Shown in pieces: positions 62,330 to 64,000 of a DNA stretch of 64,000 bases (position 1 is its first letter; every line of letters begins with the position of its first letter). Origin of the DNA: Burkholderiales bacterium (GTDB lineage Bacteria; Pseudomonadota; Gammaproteobacteria; Burkholderiales; Burkholderiaceae_C); assembly GCA_025358485.1 (NCBI GenBank), contig JANYJJ010000008.1:1-64000 (forward strand). The letters are read 5' to 3'. The notes below the pieces were generated by a model, which saw only the letters and a list, made by a program, of their open reading frames with translations, had not been told where the DNA came from and searched no databases. The position numbers and the translations under genes are program-made.

Positions 62330-63186
62330 TTCGACACCCGGGTGATGAAGGCGTTCACTTGTCGGTACAACTCTGTGCGGCCCGATTCCAAGTGCATGAG
62401 GTGCGTGGCGCGCTCGACTTAGATGTCGGTTTTGTCGGCGCTGCCCAGCTGCGAGATCAGCTTGGCCGCATCGGCGTCGGTGCGCAAACTGTCCCAAGCG
62501 CCGCGTATCAACAGTGTGGGCGCGGTGACCAGGGCAGGCTCATACAAGGTCTTGCCAGACCACAGCGCGCCAATGTCCGCAATGGGGCCGAAAGGCGTGA
62601 AGACTGAGGCGGGCAGGCGTTCGCCCGAACGCGCATCGCTGGCCAAGTAGGCCGCGCCCCATTGCTGGAAATGCGTTTCGCTGAGCGCCTGCGGCTGGCC
62701 GCGTGGCACGTCGTCGAAGAAGCGGCGGTATTGCGACCAAAGCGAAAGTGGATAGACGGACGGTGGCGGTGCAGCGGCTGCGGGTGCGTTTGCGGCTCCC
62801 GCAGAAACGGCGGCTGGCGTTCGCGCCACTATTGGCGCAAACAGCAGCAAAGCGCGAACATCTTGCGGATGGGTGCCCGCATACATCGCGGCCACGGAAG
62901 CGCCCCATGAGTGCGCCAACAGCAACACAGGCTTGTCGCCATTTTTTTGGCGAACAGAAGTGATCACACGGCGCAGTTGGGCCACCACCTCGGTCAGGCG
63001 ACTTGCGGGTCTGACGGAGCTGCTGGCGCAGGCGTCTGAGCCGCCGTAGCCTGCAAAGTCAAAGCCCCAGACGTTGAAGCCAGCGGCGTTGAGATCATCT
63101 GCCCACGAGCGGCCGTCCATGCGGAAAAAGACTGACCGGTCGGCCGCAAACGTTATTTTACATAATATACATAGTAGCGCATTCAT
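62326..63186 (-). pseudogene. Alpha/beta-hydrolase pseudogene, truncated at both ends
   Basis: The open frame 62419-63186 encodes a hydrolase (nucleophile LAHSWGASVAAMY, cap, and APTLLIRGAWDS). It breaks off at a TAA at 62419-62421, yet the same frame then continues for 30 codons with HLMHLESGRTELYR, the family's usual end with its catalytic His, to a TGA at 62326 that overlaps the next gene's ATG. The N-terminus is also cut: the family's oxyanion region is missing, and the sequence runs straight into a dif-like site at 63155-63182. Two separate defects point to a dead gene; a sequencing error could explain only the TAA. Confidence 0.8.
63155..63182. other. dif-like XerC/XerD recombination site
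   Basis: The plus strand begins ATTTTACATAATATACA, which matches the XerD arm and centre of the well-known E. coli dif site at 16 of 17 bases. The XerC side (TAGTAGCGCAT) keeps a GCGC but is otherwise diverged. The site is AT-rich in a GC-rich region and marks the point where the hydrolase gene is cut. It may be the chromosomal dif or a scar of an element that used Xer recombination. Confidence 0.55.
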
Positions 63187-63219
63187 TAAAATGGCTAGAC
63201 CTCGCTCTTGCCATCCACA

Positions 63220-63873
63220 TCATTTGGCTGGCAGCGACTCCAAGCGCTTGCTGAGCACCTCGCGGCCCACGTTGGCAGCCAGCTCGACCGCGTTCCAGCC
63301 AGCGGCGTTCACGCGCTTGAGGTCAGCGCCTTGCGCCAGCAGCAAATCCACCGAAGCTTCAGGGCCGAAGCGCACGGCCATCATCAAGGCGGTGTTTTTG
63401 TTGGGCGACTCGGCCTCCAACTCGGCACCACGGGCCAACAACAAGCTCACGATCTTGGGCTCGGGGCCCGTGGCGGCGTAGTGCAGCGGCGTCCAGCCGT
63501 CTTTGTTGACCTTGGCGCCGCGTTTGACCAGCAATTCGCAAAGTTCAACTTTGCCTTTGAGCGCCGCCATCATCAGCACCGATTCGCCTTTGTCGTTCAG
63601 CGCGTTCACATCCAAAGCTTCGGATGCCAACAGCGCAGCCACCGCTTTCTGAGAATCTTTTTGCAGCGCCTCGAACAAACCTACCTGGCCTTTGGGGCTG
63701 CGTGAATTCACGTTGAAGCCGCGCTTCAGCAGCTCGGTGAGTTCCGTCGGGTTGTCGCGCGTGATGGCGGTAAAAAAGTCGTCGTAGGAACCCGCTTGCG
63801 CTCCCGTGCTGACGGCGGCCGCCGCGATCAGGATCGCTTGAATTGTCAATTTTTTAAGCATGAAGCACCTCAT
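63220..63873 (-). CDS. Exported ankyrin-repeat protein
   Basis: This 217-aa protein has a signal peptide (ILIAAAAVSTGAQAG) and four to five ankyrin repeats (such as DGWTPLHYAATGPEPKIVSLLLARGAEL, in the middle, and NTALMMAVRFGPEASVDLLL). It probably binds a partner protein in the periplasm. Its ATG overlaps the end of the upstream tatD-like gene by 8 bp. Confidence 0.9.
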   Translation of the reverse strand: MRCFMLKKLTIQAILIAAAAVSTGAQAGSYDDFFTAITRDNPTELTELLKRGFNVNSRSPKGQVGLFEALQKDSQKAVAALLASEALDVNALNDKGESVLMMAALKGKVELCELLVKRGAKVNKDGWTPLHYAATGPEPKIVSLLLARGAELEAESPNKNTALMMAVRFGPEASVDLLLAQGADLKRVNAAGWNAVELAANVGREVLSKRLESLPAK

Positions 63874-64000
63874 CTTTTGGCGTTGATGCGCCCTGCACCA
63901 CGCGTTTGAACAGCCGCTCGAAATTCGCGCTGGTGATGGCCGCGACCTCGGTCACGTCCATGCCCCGCAGCTCCGCAATTTGCTGCGCCACGCGTGGCAC
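63866..64000 (-). CDS. TatD-family metal-dependent hydrolase, C-terminal end only
   Basis: The minus strand from 64000 reads VPRVAQQIAELRGMDVTEVA followed by AITSANFERLFKRVV, the typical end of TatD DNases, and stops at 63866. The N-terminal part lies outside the window. It overlaps the ankyrin gene start. Confidence 0.8.

Overview
The window looks like the chromosome of a GC-rich betaproteobacterium of the order Burkholderiales, probably Comamonadaceae-like. The evidence is the gene content (PhaB-type acetoacetyl-CoA reductase, form II CoxSLM operon, selenoneine genes, endonuclease-type MutL), the codon use, and the dense packing with many ATGA start/stop overlaps. I saw no rRNA, tRNA or CRISPR array. 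Family names come from motifs recognised by eye; no database search was run.

Region 1 (1-3300) is a selenoneine cluster: senB and a selD/senC gene are coupled on the minus strand, and senA is divergent. Region 2 (3574-14170) is one long plus-strand molybdenum-hydroxylase operon: coxS-L-M, the maturation genes coxD-E-G, an XdhC-like gene, then a translationally coupled TonB-dependent receptor and a small exported protein. Region 3 (14.3-18.8 kb, minus) holds a redoxin, an AhpD-like protein, an exported protoglobin, an ABC1/UbiB kinase and an AraC regulator. Region 4 (19.0-20.8 kb) is a two-gene ATP-grasp plus GNAT/FeeM-like pair.

Region 5 (20.95-30.65 kb) is a polymorphic toxin locus: one full-length 1228-aa toxin with its immunity gene, then three displaced C-terminal toxin/immunity cassettes and one decayed cassette, all linked by long direct repeats. 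The EndoNS_2-type nuclease tips vary together with the N-terminal halves of their YezG-like immunity proteins. One cassette carries an AHH nuclease with an Imm11-like protein. An M15 peptidoglycan peptidase and an RND efflux operon follow.

Region 6 (37.8-53.5 kb) contains a BciA-like reductase, a head-to-tail double diguanylate cyclase, tartrate dehydrogenase, a RluF-like pseudouridine synthase, a glutamate-type binding protein with a racemase, mutL, a TPR/winged-helix protein and a divergent clostripain-like protease. Between the TPR gene and mutL lies an 11-bp repeat that forms a relay of four 4-codon minicistrons joined by ATGA overlaps.

Region 7 (53.5-64 kb) holds dedA, an orphan hicB, two hydrolases, amiC, tsaE, queG and phaB, and then a 925-bp non-autonomous Tn3-family element. 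The element has 38-bp inverted repeats and a perfect 5-bp target duplication, and carries a DinJ/YafQ toxin-antitoxin pair. Beyond it are a monooxygenase-domain gene, a hydrolase pseudogene truncated at a dif-like Xer site, an ankyrin protein and the 3' end of a tatD-like gene.
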